Shown: positions 10,726 to 19,129 of the stretch, in pieces | How the letters are laid out: every line of letters starts with the position of its first letter | How positions within the stretch are numbered: the stretch's first letter is position 1 | Origin: JABFWF01 sp035539135 | Lineage (GTDB): Bacteria; Pseudomonadota; Gammaproteobacteria; Xanthomonadales; Xanthomonadaceae | NCBI GenBank assembly: GCA_035539135.1 | Contig: DATLJD010000013.1 | Location: 211,489 to 275,488 of the forward strand | Direction: 5' to 3' | DNA: 64,000 bases | The notes under the pieces: model-generated | Database searches by the model: none | Told to the model about the DNA's origin: nothing | The model's input: only the letters and a program-made list of their open reading frames with translations | Program-made: the position numbers and the translations under genes

Positions 10726-11550
10726 TCAGCCCACGACGGCGTCGGACGCGTCCGCCGCCGTCGCGTGCGCCGCGCGCGGTTCCTGCGCAGTGCGCCCCTT
10801 CGGCAGCGCCTGCGCCAGCAGCGCGCAGCCCGCCAGCGTCCACACGATCATCGCGCCGCTCGGCAGGTCGAGCAGCGCCGACAGCGCCAGCCCGCTGACG
10901 TAGCCGAGCGCGCCGATCGCGTAGGCGAGTGCCAGCCGGCCGCGCCCGTGCATCGCCGCGGTCGCCAGCGCCGGCACGATCAGACTGGCGAATACCAGGT
11001 AGACGCCGACCAGCTGCACCGACGCGGTGATCGCCAGCGCGAACAGGCCGTAAAACCAGGCGCCGGCGAGCGTGCCGCGCTTCCACGCCAGCACGCCCAG
11101 CAGCACCGCCGACAGCACCGCAGCGGGGATCAGCTGCTTGTAGCTCACCCACAGGATCTGCCCGACCAGCAGGTCCTTGAGGTGCTCGCCGCCCTGCGGA
11201 TTGTTGGCGAGCAGCAGCAGCCCGCCGGTCGCCGCCAGCACGAACAGGGTGCCGATCAGCGGCTCCTGCAGGCGAGGCCAGCGCCGGTCGGTCCAGGCCA
11301 GCAGGCCGGCGCCGAGCAGCGCCGCCGCCGCGGCAGCGAGTTGCACCGCCAGCCCGTGTTCGCCCACGCCGAAGTACTGGGCGAGGATCACGCCGAGCCC
11401 GGCGATCTGCGCGATCGCGAGGTCGATGAAGATGATGCCGCGCGCCAGCACCTGCTTGCCCAGCGGGACGTGGGTGGAGAGCACCACCAGCCCCGCCGCG
11501 CAGGCCGGGCCGAGGATGGCGAGGTCGAGGCCCTCCCAGTTCAGGGTCAC
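10726..11550 (-). CDS. Metal (zinc-type) ABC transporter permease, ABC-3 family
   Basis: 274-residue inner-membrane protein with about eight hydrophobic helices, of the ZnuB/ABC-3 permease family. It would form the channel through which zinc or a similar ion is pumped. Recognisable parts are LSTHVPLGKQVLARGIIFIDLAIAQ near the N-terminus and VQLVGVYLVFASLIVPALAT in the C-terminal half. The GTG start at 11550 overlaps the stop of the substrate-binding gene in a GTGA arrangement, showing translational coupling. No ATP-binding partner gene is present on either side, which is unusual for an ABC operon. Confidence 0.88.
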   Translation of the reverse strand: MTLNWEGLDLAILGPACAAGLVVLSTHVPLGKQVLARGIIFIDLAIAQIAGLGVILAQYFGVGEHGLAVQLAAAAAALLGAGLLAWTDRRWPRLQEPLIGTLFVLAATGGLLLLANNPQGGEHLKDLLVGQILWVSYKQLIPAAVLSAVLLGVLAWKRGTLAGAWFYGLFALAITASVQLVGVYLVFASLIVPALATAAMHGRGRLALAYAIGALGYVSGLALSALLDLPSGAMIVWTLAGCALLAQALPKGRTAQEPRAAHATAADASDAVVG

Positions 11551-12449
11551 TTGCGCGCTCCCAGCAGCTTCGCCAGGGTCGAATCGAACAGGCCGAACAG
11601 GTCCTTCGCCTGCGCGTCGCCGCCGACCGTGTACGGCAGGGTCACCGCCGGCACGCCGGTGCGTTCGCTCAGCCAGTCGGCGGGCTTGGGGTCCTGGTAG
11701 GCGGCGCGCACGATCGCCAGGGTGTCGTTCGCCTTGGTGGTGCCGATCAGCGCCGCGAGGTGCCCCGAGCTCGGCGGCACGCCCGGCTTGGGCTCGAGCG
11801 CGCCGATCTCCTGGATACCCAGCCAGTCCCAGAGGTAGACCCAGCTGATGTGGTGGACGACCACCTTGCGCCCGCGCAGCGGCGCGGCCTGCGCCTTCCA
11901 CTTCGCCATCGCGGCGAGCCAGCGCTTCTCGAAGTCGGCGCCGCGCGACTTGTAGGTCGCCGCATTGGCCGGGTCGAGCTGGGCGAGGCGATCGTCCAGG
12001 CGGCGCGCGATGACCAGCACGCGGCGCGGATCCAGGTGCACGTGCGGGTTGCCGTCGGGGTGCACGTCGCCGTGCGCGCGGTCGAGCGCGGTCGGCTTCT
12101 CCAGCGTCTTCACCTGCGCCGCCGCCATGAACGAACCCGGGCCGGACGCGACCTTGGTGTTGCCCGACTGCCGGATCAGTTGCGGCAGCCAGCCGACCTC
12201 CAGTTGCGCGCCGGTGCAGACCACGAGGTCGGCCGCGCGCACCTTGGCGATCAGGCTCGGCTTGGCCTCGATCACGTGCACGTCCTGCAGCGCCGAGGTA
12301 CCGACGTCCACGTCGATCGCGTCGCCAGCCAGCTCGTGCAGCAACGAGCCCCACTCCGGCTCGCAGGCGAACACGCGCAGCTTGGCCTGCGCGGGGGTGG
12401 CGACGAGCGCGCCGAGCAGCAGCGCCGAAATTGCGAGGAGCGGCTTCAT
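11547..12449 (-). CDS. Metal ABC transporter substrate-binding protein (ZnuA-like, cluster A-I)
   Basis: 300-residue periplasmic protein with a cleavable signal peptide (about residues 1-22, ending TPAQA). It belongs to the family that delivers zinc or manganese to ABC-3 permeases. Likely ligands are the histidine in LQDVHVIE (H58), the NPHVHLDP motif (around 136-138) and the histidines of VVVHHISWVYLWDW. The His/Asp-rich loop typical of ZnuA is reduced to a short HGDVHPDGNPHVH. The gene follows the outer-membrane channel gene by 9 nt and overlaps the permease start, so the three are one transcript. Zinc is the likeliest metal given the nearby zur and a candidate Zur box. Confidence 0.88.
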   Translation of the reverse strand: MKPLLAISALLLGALVATPAQAKLRVFACEPEWGSLLHELAGDAIDVDVGTSALQDVHVIEAKPSLIAKVRAADLVVCTGAQLEVGWLPQLIRQSGNTKVASGPGSFMAAAQVKTLEKPTALDRAHGDVHPDGNPHVHLDPRRVLVIARRLDDRLAQLDPANAATYKSRGADFEKRWLAAMAKWKAQAAPLRGRKVVVHHISWVYLWDWLGIQEIGALEPKPGVPPSSGHLAALIGTTKANDTLAIVRAAYQDPKPADWLSERTGVPAVTLPYTVGGDAQAKDLFGLFDSTLAKLLGARK

Positions 12450-12458
12450 CGGGTCCTC

Positions 12459-13895
12459 CTAGAACTTGTGCGCGCCGTGCGCGCCGAGGCTGGTCTGGTA
12501 CTGCACGGTGACGGCGTTGTCGCTGTCTTCCGCGTTCGGCTTGTCGTGGCTGAGCTGCAAACGCACCAGGCTGAACTCGCTGTTGCGCCAGGTCAGCTCG
12601 GCGGTGTGCCGGTACGGATCGAAGGCGCTGGCGAACGGCCCCGCGTCGTCCGCCCACAGGCGGTCGTAGCGGTAGCCGACGTCCCAGCTGCGGCTGAGGC
12701 GGTACACGCCTTCCAGGTACGCGCCGCGACGCTGGCCGTTCCAGAGCGCGGTGACGCCCGGGTCTTCCGGATCCGCGTACACGCCGTCGCGGTCGTCGAG
12801 GAAGTACTCGCCGCGCAGGGTGATGCCGCCGTCCTTGAAGTTGCCCTGCGGCGCCCATTTCCAGGTTGCATCGGCGACATAGAGGGTGGCGTCGCCGCTG
12901 AAGCCGTCCTCGCTGCCGTCGGCGCGGGTCTTCAGCATCGACACGCCGGCCAGCCACTCGTTTTCCGCGCCGGCATCGCCGCCGATGTGCGCGAACAGCG
13001 TGCGCGTGCCCACGCCGTCGTGCTGCGCGCCGCCGCTCGGGAAGCTCTGCCCGCGCAGCAGCTCGCCGCCGAGTTCGAGGAACAGCGACGTCGGCGCGAC
13101 CCAGCGCAGCTGCACGCCGTCGTCGCCGTACTGGCCGCCGAGGAAGGCCTGATAGGCCAGCGGGCGGTCGAAGAAGCTGTCGGTGTGCGCGTGGTGGCTG
13201 TTGAGGTAGCCGATGTTGGAGAAGAAGCGGCCCATGCGCAGGCTGAAGCCGGCCGGCAGCGCGGTGGTGTCGACGTAGGCTTCCTCGACGCCGATCTCAT
13301 CCTCGCCGTCCTCGCTCTCGACGGCCAGGGTGAGCTGGCCGTAGAACTTGTCGTCGATGTTGGCGGCGAAGGACAGTTCGCTTTCGCCCAGCGAGAACCC
13401 GTTCGTTCCCGGTCCCGCCTCGCCCGCCAGCGGGAAGCCCGCGCGCAGGTAGGCGTCCGGATCCAGCGAATGGTGCGCGATGCTGCCGTTGAGGAGGATG
13501 CTGATCGCCGGGTTGAAGGCGTTCGCGCCGCCGCCGGTGCTCCCGCCTGGCGCGGCCGCGAGCGCCTCGACCGGCGCCGTCGCGGTGCCCTTGCTGCCGC
13601 CCGCATCGGCCGCCGCCGGTTCCGCGGCGAGGGCTTCGAACTCATCGGCCTGAGCCGGTGCCGGCGCCGGCTGCGGGCTCGCCGCGAGTGACGTCCCCGC
13701 CGACGGCTGCGTCGAGCGCAATGCCTCGACCTCGGCCTCCAGCTGGCGGATGCGCGCTTCCAGCGCGGCCACGCGCTGCTCGGTGGTGGCGGCGGGCGGA
13801 GACGCGGCGGGCGGGGACGCGGCGGGCGGCTCGGCGGCCAGCGCCGGGACGGCCAGGACGGACCAGGCCGCGAGGCCCAGGAAGGTCTTCTTCAT
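12459..13895 (-). CDS. Outer-membrane beta-barrel channel with coiled-coil N-terminus, probably zinc-regulated
   Basis: 478 residues. The order is signal peptide (about 1-21), a Pro/Ala-rich repeat, a short predicted coiled coil (EQRVAALEARIRQLEAEVEALR, about 39-60, suggesting trimerisation), a Gly/Ala-rich linker, then a barrel of alternating aromatic strands. The chain ends in phenylalanine (GAHGAHKF), a usual outer-membrane assembly signal. The architecture resembles porins with an N-terminal coiled coil. It lacks a TonB box or plug, so it is not a TonB receptor. As first gene of an operon with a metal-binding protein and permease, it probably lets zinc or a chelate across the outer membrane. 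The ATG at 13895 gives a clean MKKTFLGLAAW signal start. Confidence 0.82.
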   Translation of the reverse strand: MKKTFLGLAAWSVLAVPALAAEPPAASPPAASPPAATTEQRVAALEARIRQLEAEVEALRSTQPSAGTSLAASPQPAPAPAQADEFEALAAEPAAADAGGSKGTATAPVEALAAAPGGSTGGGANAFNPAISILLNGSIAHHSLDPDAYLRAGFPLAGEAGPGTNGFSLGESELSFAANIDDKFYGQLTLAVESEDGEDEIGVEEAYVDTTALPAGFSLRMGRFFSNIGYLNSHHAHTDSFFDRPLAYQAFLGGQYGDDGVQLRWVAPTSLFLELGGELLRGQSFPSGGAQHDGVGTRTLFAHIGGDAGAENEWLAGVSMLKTRADGSEDGFSGDATLYVADATWKWAPQGNFKDGGITLRGEYFLDDRDGVYADPEDPGVTALWNGQRRGAYLEGVYRLSRSWDVGYRYDRLWADDAGPFASAFDPYRHTAELTWRNSEFSLVRLQLSHDKPNAEDSDNAVTVQYQTSLGAHGAHKF

Positions 13896-13919
13896 GGAAA
13901 CGGGGCGAGCCAAAAGAAG

Positions 13920-13932
13920 GTTATAACGTAAC
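13920..13932 (-). promoter_or_regulatory. Candidate Zur box upstream of the zinc operon
   Basis: GTTATAACGTAAC is an AT-rich imperfect palindrome (GTTA...TAAC ends) in otherwise GC-rich DNA, 25 nt upstream of the outer-membrane channel start. It resembles the core of gamma-proteobacterial Zur operators (GTTATA...TATAAC) and contains a TTATAA that can double as a -10 element, so bound Zur would block RNA polymerase. The zur gene itself is next in line. Inferred from sequence similarity and context only. Confidence 0.6.
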
Positions 13933-14044
13933 ACTGGGCGCCCGGAGCCGGTCAACATGACTTCCGGCCTAGGAGGGGTCAGTCGGCGGCTGGACGGGCG
14001 ATCCCGCCCAGGCAGCATCCGGTTCGGACGACTGCGGGTGCGCC

Positions 14045-14551
14045 TCACCCGCCGCAGCGCGCGCACACCCCGTGCACTTCCAGGGTCTGCGCCTGCGGCA
14101 CGAAGCCGAGCTTGCGCGCGCGTTCCTCGAGCGCGGCGACCACCTCCGCGTCCTCCAGCTCCACCGCCGAATGGCAGCGGTTGCAGATCAGGAACGGGAC
14201 CGAGTGCTGGGCGGTGCTCGGGTGGTGGCAGGCGACGAAGGCGTTAACCGACTCCAGCTTGTGGATGAAGCCGTTGGCGAGCAGGAAGTCGAGCGCGCGG
14301 TAGACCGTCGGCGGCGCGGCGGCGCCGCTGCCCTCGCCGTCCCGGCTGCGGTCCTGGGCGAGGCGGTCGAGCAGGTCGTAGGCCTTGAGCGGCTTGCCGG
14401 CCTCGGCGATCAGGCCGAGCACGCGCGCACGGATCGGGGTCAGGCGCAGGCCGCGCTCGCGGCAGGCGGCCTCGACCGCGGCCACGAAGGCCTTCGCCCC
14501 GTGCACGTGGTGGTGCGGGGCGATGCAGGCTTCGGCGTGCTTGCGCGCCAT
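14045..14551 (-). CDS. zur: Fur-family zinc uptake regulator Zur
   Basis: 168-residue Fur-family repressor. The N-terminus contains HHHVHGAKAF and then the winged helix, with LTPIRARVLGLI and PTVYRALDFLLANGFIHKLES as recognition region. The C-terminal dimerisation domain has structural-zinc cysteine pairs, CNRCHSAVE (in FLICNRCH) and VCARCGG at the very end, plus sensing histidines (ACHHPSTAQHSV). The Zur rather than Fur call rests on this pattern and on the adjacent zinc operon. It starts 1 nt after the gltX stop, so it is probably also read from the gltX promoter, an odd pairing of a tRNA synthetase with a metal regulator. Confidence 0.9.
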   Translation of the reverse strand: MARKHAEACIAPHHHVHGAKAFVAAVEAACRERGLRLTPIRARVLGLIAEAGKPLKAYDLLDRLAQDRSRDGEGSGAAAPPTVYRALDFLLANGFIHKLESVNAFVACHHPSTAQHSVPFLICNRCHSAVELEDAEVVAALEERARKLGFVPQAQTLEVHGVCARCGG

Positions 14552-14552
14552 C

Positions 14553-15974
14553 TCACTCCCCGTCCGGGATCATCCGCAGCGCGGCGTCGATCCGGCGCAG
14601 CGCTTCCTCGCGCCCCGCAAGATACACGGTGTGGCCGATGTCGGGGCTGACCTGGGTGCCGGTGATGGCGACGCGCAGCGGCTGCGCGACCTTGCCCATG
14701 CCGAGCGCGAGCGCGGCCGCGGTCTCGTGCAGCGCGGCGTTGACCGCGTCGGCGCTCCACTCCGGCAGCGCGGCCAGGCGCGCGCGGGCATCGGCCAGCG
14801 GCGCGCGCGCGGCCGGCGCGAGGTGCTTGGCCACCGCCTTGTCGTCGTACGCGGTGAGCGGCTGGAACCAGACCGCCGCGCGTTCGGCCATTTCCTTCAG
14901 GGTCTGCACGCGGTCGCGCAGGGCGACGACGAGGTCAGCCGGCGCCGGGCCCCGCGCCAGGTCGTAGCCCTGCTCGCGCAGGTGCCAGGCCAGGTGCTCG
15001 CCGACATCGAGCGGCGAATCGCTCTTGAGGTACTGCTGGTTGAGCCAGCCGAGCTTGGCCGGGTCCATGCGCGCGGCCTTGGCGTTGACGTCCTTGAGGT
15101 CGAACAGCGCCTGCATCTCGGCGATGGTGAAGATCTCCTGGTCGCCGTGCGACCAGCCCAGCCGCACCAGGTAGTTCAGCAGCGCGTGCGGCAGGTAGCC
15201 CATCTCGCGGTACTGCATCACGTCGGCGGCGCCGGTGCGCTTGCTGAGCTTGGCGCCGTGCTCGTCGAGGATCATCGGCAGGTGCGCGAAGTGTGGCACC
15301 TCGGCGCCCATGCCCATCTGGATCAGCGCGCGGTAGATGTTGATCTGGCGCGGGGTGTTGTTGACGTGGTCGTCGCCGCGCACCACGTCGGTGATCCGCA
15401 TGTCGATGTCGTCGACGACCACCGCGAAGTTGTAGGTCGGATAGCCGTCGGAACGGAAGATCACGAGGTCGTCGAGCTCGCTGTTGGCGATCTCGATCCG
15501 GCCCTTGACCTTGTCGTCCCAGGCGACTGTACCTTCGGTCGGGTTGCGGAAGCGGATCACCCGGTTCGGATCCTCGCGGTACGGCAGGCCGGCGTCGCGC
15601 GCGGCGCCGCTGTAGCGCGGTTTCTCGCCGCGCGCCATCGCCCCCTCGCGCATCGCCTCGAGTTCCTCCTTGGTCTCGTAGGCGTAGTAGGCGGTGCCGG
15701 CGGCGACCATCTGCTCGGCGACTTCGCGGTAGCGGTCGATGCGGGCGGTCTGGTAGACCGGGCCCTCGTCGTAATCCAGGCCGAGCCATTCCATCGCCTC
15801 CAGGATCGCGTCGATCGCGGCCTGGGTACTGCGCTCGCGATCGGTGTCCTCGATCCGCAGGACGAACTGGCCGCCGCGGCGGCGCGCCTCCAGCCAGCAG
15901 TACAGCGCGGTGCGCGCGCCGCCGATGTGCAGGTAGCCGGTGGGACTGGGGGCGAAGCGGGTACGGCAGGCCAT
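14553..15974 (-). CDS. gltX: Glutamyl-tRNA synthetase
   Basis: Class I aminoacyl-tRNA synthetase, 473 residues, charging tRNA-Glu. The HIGH-type motif reads PSPTGYLHIGGARTALYCW near residues 10-27, and the KMSKS-type motif reads KLSKRTGA around residue 240. GDDHVNNTPRQINIYRAL is also characteristic. The C-terminal helical anticodon-binding domain is complete. The start ATG at 15974 gives MACRTRFAPSPTG, matching the usual N-terminus; longer in-frame readings run into the divergent lpxH promoter. zur follows after 1 nt. Confidence 0.96.
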   Translation of the reverse strand: MACRTRFAPSPTGYLHIGGARTALYCWLEARRRGGQFVLRIEDTDRERSTQAAIDAILEAMEWLGLDYDEGPVYQTARIDRYREVAEQMVAAGTAYYAYETKEELEAMREGAMARGEKPRYSGAARDAGLPYREDPNRVIRFRNPTEGTVAWDDKVKGRIEIANSELDDLVIFRSDGYPTYNFAVVVDDIDMRITDVVRGDDHVNNTPRQINIYRALIQMGMGAEVPHFAHLPMILDEHGAKLSKRTGAADVMQYREMGYLPHALLNYLVRLGWSHGDQEIFTIAEMQALFDLKDVNAKAARMDPAKLGWLNQQYLKSDSPLDVGEHLAWHLREQGYDLARGPAPADLVVALRDRVQTLKEMAERAAVWFQPLTAYDDKAVAKHLAPAARAPLADARARLAALPEWSADAVNAALHETAAALALGMGKVAQPLRVAITGTQVSPDIGHTVYLAGREEALRRIDAALRMIPDGE

Positions 15975-16002
15975 TACGGGTCGCTGTTGCGGGGAAACCG
16001 CC

Positions 16003-16008
16003 ATTTTA
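16003..16008 (-). promoter_or_regulatory. -10-like TAAAAT for gltX-zur
   Basis: On the minus strand TAAAAT lies 28 nt upstream of the gltX start, in the divergent region shared with lpxH. It is one of few AT-rich hexamers there. No clear -35. Position supports a gltX promoter. Confidence 0.5.
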
Positions 16009-16070
16009 CGGGAGCGGCGGGCCAGGCTCCCGCCAGCCGGAAAGTCGGTGGGGCCGCGGCGTGCCGGCCG

Positions 16071-16076
16071 TACAAT
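16071..16076 (+). promoter_or_regulatory. -10 element TACAAT just upstream of lpxH
   Basis: TACAAT ends 7 nt before the chosen lpxH ATG at 16084. Transcription would start about at the start codon itself, giving a leaderless or nearly leaderless mRNA. An ATG at 16075 overlaps the hexamer and is therefore unlikely to be used. Confidence 0.55.
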
Positions 16077-16083
16077 GGCGCCG

Positions 16084-16824
16084 ATGACGACGCTGTTCAT
16101 TTCCGACCTCCACCTCGACCCCGCGCGCCCCGCGATCACCGAACTGTTCGGCCGCTTCGTCGACGAGCGGGCGCGCGGCGCCGACGCCCTGTACATCCTC
16201 GGCGACCTGTTCGAAGCCTGGGTCGGCGATGACGATCCGTCGGAAACCGGCGCCTGCGTCGCCGCGCGCCTGCGCGCGCTGCGCGAGGCCGGCGTGCCGG
16301 TGTTCTTCGTGCGCGGCAACCGCGATTTCCTGGTCGGCGCGGATTACGCCGCGCGTGCCGGCATGTCGATCCTGCCCGACCCTGCCGTCGTCATGCTCTA
16401 CGGCCGCCCGGTCCTGCTGATGCACGGCGACCTGCTGTGCACCGACGACACCGCCTACCAGCAGTTCCGCGCACAGACGCGCGATCCGCGCTGGCAGGCG
16501 CAGTTCCTGGCGCAGCCGCTCGCGGCGCGGCTGGCATTCGCGCAGCAGGCGCGCGCGGCCAGCCAGGCGCGGCAATCGGACCTGCAGCAGCAGGGCACGA
16601 TGGAGGCGATCACCGACGTCGCCCCGGCCACGGTGGAAGCGACCCTGGCGCGCTACGGCATCCCGACCCTGGTCCACGGCCACACCCACCGGCCCGCCGT
16701 GCACGCGCTCGCCGTCGCAGGCCGCGACTGCAGGCGCATCGTGCTCGGCGACTGGTACGAACAGGGCTCGGTGCTGCGCGCCGGGCGCGACGGCACGTTC
16801 GCGCTGGAACGCCTGGCCGCCTGA
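16084..16824 (+). CDS. lpxH: UDP-2,3-diacylglucosamine diphosphatase LpxH
   Basis: Calcineurin-like metallophosphoesterase of lipid A synthesis; it hydrolyses UDP-2,3-diacylglucosamine to lipid X and UMP at the inner membrane. The 246 residues hold all five metal motifs: SDLHL (residues 7-11), YILGDLFEAWVGDD, FVRGNRDF, LLMHGDLLCTDD and the C-terminal VHGHTHRP. The chosen start gives MTTLFISDLHL, with the first motif right at the N-terminus as usual. Upstream is a -10 element so close that the transcript is probably leaderless. A DUF455 gene converges downstream. Confidence 0.96.
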   Translation: MTTLFISDLHLDPARPAITELFGRFVDERARGADALYILGDLFEAWVGDDDPSETGACVAARLRALREAGVPVFFVRGNRDFLVGADYAARAGMSILPDPAVVMLYGRPVLLMHGDLLCTDDTAYQQFRAQTRDPRWQAQFLAQPLAARLAFAQQARAASQARQSDLQQQGTMEAITDVAPATVEATLARYGIPTLVHGHTHRPAVHALAVAGRDCRRIVLGDWYEQGSVLRAGRDGTFALERLAA

Positions 16825-16839
16825 TCCACGCGCGCCCGC

Positions 16840-17646
16840 TCAGGGCGCCAGCCGCTCCAGTTCCGCCAGTTCGTCCTCGTCGAAGCCGGCGGCGGCGCGC
16901 GCCTCGCGGTTGAACGGGCCGTACAGCACCGGCCGCGCGTGCGCCGCGAGCAGCGCGCGGAAGCGCTCGCGTGGATCGACCCCGTCGCGCGCGCACAGCC
17001 AGCGGTACCAGCGCGACCCGGCGGCGACGTGGCCGACTTCCTCGCGCAGGATCACCTCGAGGATGGCGGCGGTCGCCTCGTCGCCGAGCGCGCGCAGCTT
17101 CACGATCATTCCCGGCGTGACGTCCAGCCCGCGCGCCTCCAGTACGCGCGGCACCAGCGCCATCCGCGCCAGCACATCGTGCGCGGTCTTCTCGGCCATT
17201 TCCCACAGGCCGTTGTGGGCGTCGAAGTCGCCGTAGTCGTGGCCGAGTTCGCGCAGCCGCGCGCGCAGCAGCGCGAAGTGGCGCGCCTCGTCCGCGGCGA
17301 CGCCGACCCAGTCGGCGTAGTACTCGGCGGGCATGCCGCGGAAGCGGTACACGGCGTCCCAGGCGAGGTCGACCGCGTTGAACTCGATGTGCGTGACCGC
17401 GTGGATGAAGGCCGCGCGTCCCTCGGGCGTGCCGAAGCCGCGCCGCGGCAGTTCGCGAGGAGGGACCAGACGCGGGCGCGGCGGCCGCCCCGGCATCCGG
17501 ATCGGTTCGGGCGGCGGCGCGTCCGCGCGCATGGCGAGTTCGCCCCGCGCGAAGGCATCCGCGGCGTCCCGGGTCAGCGCGAGCTTGTCCTCCGGCGCCG
17601 CGGCGGCCAGGCAGGCGCGCGCCGCGTCGGACAGCGAGCCGCCCAT
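16840..17646 (-). CDS. DUF455 ferritin-like protein
   Basis: 268 residues. The central and C-terminal helices carry ferritin-type metal motifs: THIEFNAVDLAWD, then ADEARHFALL, then LREEVGHVAAGSRW. These glutamate/histidine pairs could bind a di-iron or di-manganese centre. The family function is unknown; related ferritin-like enzymes act on tRNA or small substrates. The ATG at 17646 is 7 nt after the purF stop, placing it at the end of the cvpA-purF transcript, although no purine-synthesis role is known. The N-terminal 70 residues are proline-rich and probably extended. Confidence 0.85.
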   Translation of the reverse strand: MGGSLSDAARACLAAAAPEDKLALTRDAADAFARGELAMRADAPPPEPIRMPGRPPRPRLVPPRELPRRGFGTPEGRAAFIHAVTHIEFNAVDLAWDAVYRFRGMPAEYYADWVGVAADEARHFALLRARLRELGHDYGDFDAHNGLWEMAEKTAHDVLARMALVPRVLEARGLDVTPGMIVKLRALGDEATAAILEVILREEVGHVAAGSRWYRWLCARDGVDPRERFRALLAAHARPVLYGPFNREARAAAGFDEDELAELERLAP

Positions 17647-17653
17647 CGCGCGC

Positions 17654-19126
17654 TCAGGACGCCGCGCGGCGGGTCTTCTTCGCCTCGTCCGAACGCAGCT
17701 GGCGGATCCGCTCGAAGTAACCGGGCTCGATCCCGGTGACGTACTTGCCGTCGAAGCAGGACGAGTCGAAGCGGGTGACCCGGCTCTTCGGCCCGGCGAC
17801 CGCCTCTTCGAGGTCGGCGAGGTCCTGGTAGACCAGCCAGTCGCAGCCGAGGATCCGCTGCACTTCCTCTTCGGTGCGATCGTGCGCGACCAGTTCCTCG
17901 GCCGAGGGCATGTCGATGCCGTACACGTTCGGATAGCGCACCGGCGGCGCCGCCGAGGCGAGGTAGACCTTGCGCGCACCGGCGTCGCGCGCCATCTGCA
18001 CGATCTGCTTCGACGTGGTGCCGCGCACGATCGAGTCGTCCACCAGCAGCACCACCCGGTTGCGGAACTCGAGCGGGATCGGGTTGAGCTTGCGCTTGAC
18101 CGACTGCGCGCGCTGGCCCTGCCCCGGCATGATGAATGTGCGCCCCACGTAGCGGTTCTTGATGAAGCCCTCGCGGTACTTCACCCCGAGCACGTTGGCG
18201 ATCTCGAGCGCGGCGTCGCGCGAGGTGTCCGGGATCGGGATCACCACGTCGATGTCGTGGTCCGGGCGCAGGCGCAGGATCTTCTCGCCGAGCTTGACGC
18301 CCATGCGCATGCGCGCCTTGTGCACCGAGATGTCCTCGATCATCGAGTCGGGCCGGGCGAAGTAGACGTACTCGAAGATGCACGGCGCGTGCTCGCCGGG
18401 CTGCGCGCACTGGCGCGTGTGCAGCTCGCCGCGCGCGGTGATCACCACGCCCTCGCCGGGCGCGACGTCGCGTACGCGCTCGAAGCCGAGGATGTCGAGC
18501 GCGACCGACTCGGACGCGACCGCGTATTCGTCGCCGTTGGCGGTGGCGCGCTTGCCGAGCACCAGCGGGCGGATCCCGTTCGGATCGCGGAACGCGACCA
18601 GGCCGAGCCCCAGCACCAGGGTGATCACCGCATAGCCGCCCTTGGCGCGACGGCCGACGCCTTCGATCGCGCGGAACGCGGTCTCGGGGGACAGCGCCTT
18701 CTGGGTGTCCAGTTCGTGGGCGAAGACGTTGAGCAGGACTTCCGAATCCGACTCGGTGTTGACGTTGCGCCGGTCCTGCTCGAACACCTCGCGGCGCAGT
18801 GCCTCGGTGTTGATCAGGTTGCCGTTGTGCACCAGCGCGATGCCGTAGGGCGAGTTGACGTAGAACGGCTGCGCCTCGTCCGAGCCTTCCGAACCCGCGG
18901 TCGGGTAGCGGCAGTGGGCGATGCCGACGCGGCCGTGCAGCAGGCGCATCGCCTGCTCGTCGAACACGTCGCGCACCAGGCCGTTGCCCTTGTGCACGTG
19001 CACGTGCGCGCCGTCCGCGGTGGCCATGCCGGCGGCGTCCTGGCCGCGGTGCTGGAGCACGGTGAGCCCGTCGTAGAGCGCGCCCGCGACGTCCTGGGTG
19101 GCGACGATGCCGATGATGCCGCACAT
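17654..19126 (-). CDS. purF: Amidophosphoribosyltransferase PurF
   Basis: First committed enzyme of purine synthesis; it makes phosphoribosylamine from PRPP and glutamine. It begins MCGIIGIV, so the catalytic cysteine is residue 2 with no propeptide (E. coli type). The glutaminase domain has HCRYPTAGS and HNGNLIN. The phosphoribosyltransferase domain contains the PRPP loop VVLLVDDSIVRGTTSKQIVQMA. Length (490) is normal. cvpA ends 3 nt before its ATG, matching the widespread cvpA-purF pairing. Purine repression is expected, but no PurR site was recognised. Confidence 0.97.
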   Translation of the reverse strand: MCGIIGIVATQDVAGALYDGLTVLQHRGQDAAGMATADGAHVHVHKGNGLVRDVFDEQAMRLLHGRVGIAHCRYPTAGSEGSDEAQPFYVNSPYGIALVHNGNLINTEALRREVFEQDRRNVNTESDSEVLLNVFAHELDTQKALSPETAFRAIEGVGRRAKGGYAVITLVLGLGLVAFRDPNGIRPLVLGKRATANGDEYAVASESVALDILGFERVRDVAPGEGVVITARGELHTRQCAQPGEHAPCIFEYVYFARPDSMIEDISVHKARMRMGVKLGEKILRLRPDHDIDVVIPIPDTSRDAALEIANVLGVKYREGFIKNRYVGRTFIMPGQGQRAQSVKRKLNPIPLEFRNRVVLLVDDSIVRGTTSKQIVQMARDAGARKVYLASAAPPVRYPNVYGIDMPSAEELVAHDRTEEEVQRILGCDWLVYQDLADLEEAVAGPKSRVTRFDSSCFDGKYVTGIEPGYFERIRQLRSDEAKKTRRAAS

Positions 19127-19129
19127 GGT

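Noticed and set aside
10726..12957. A 743-codon frame joining the zinc permease with upstream sequence
   Set aside because: Only the last 274 codons encode the permease; the rest is an off-frame reading of the binding-protein and channel genes. The GTGA overlap marks the true permease start.
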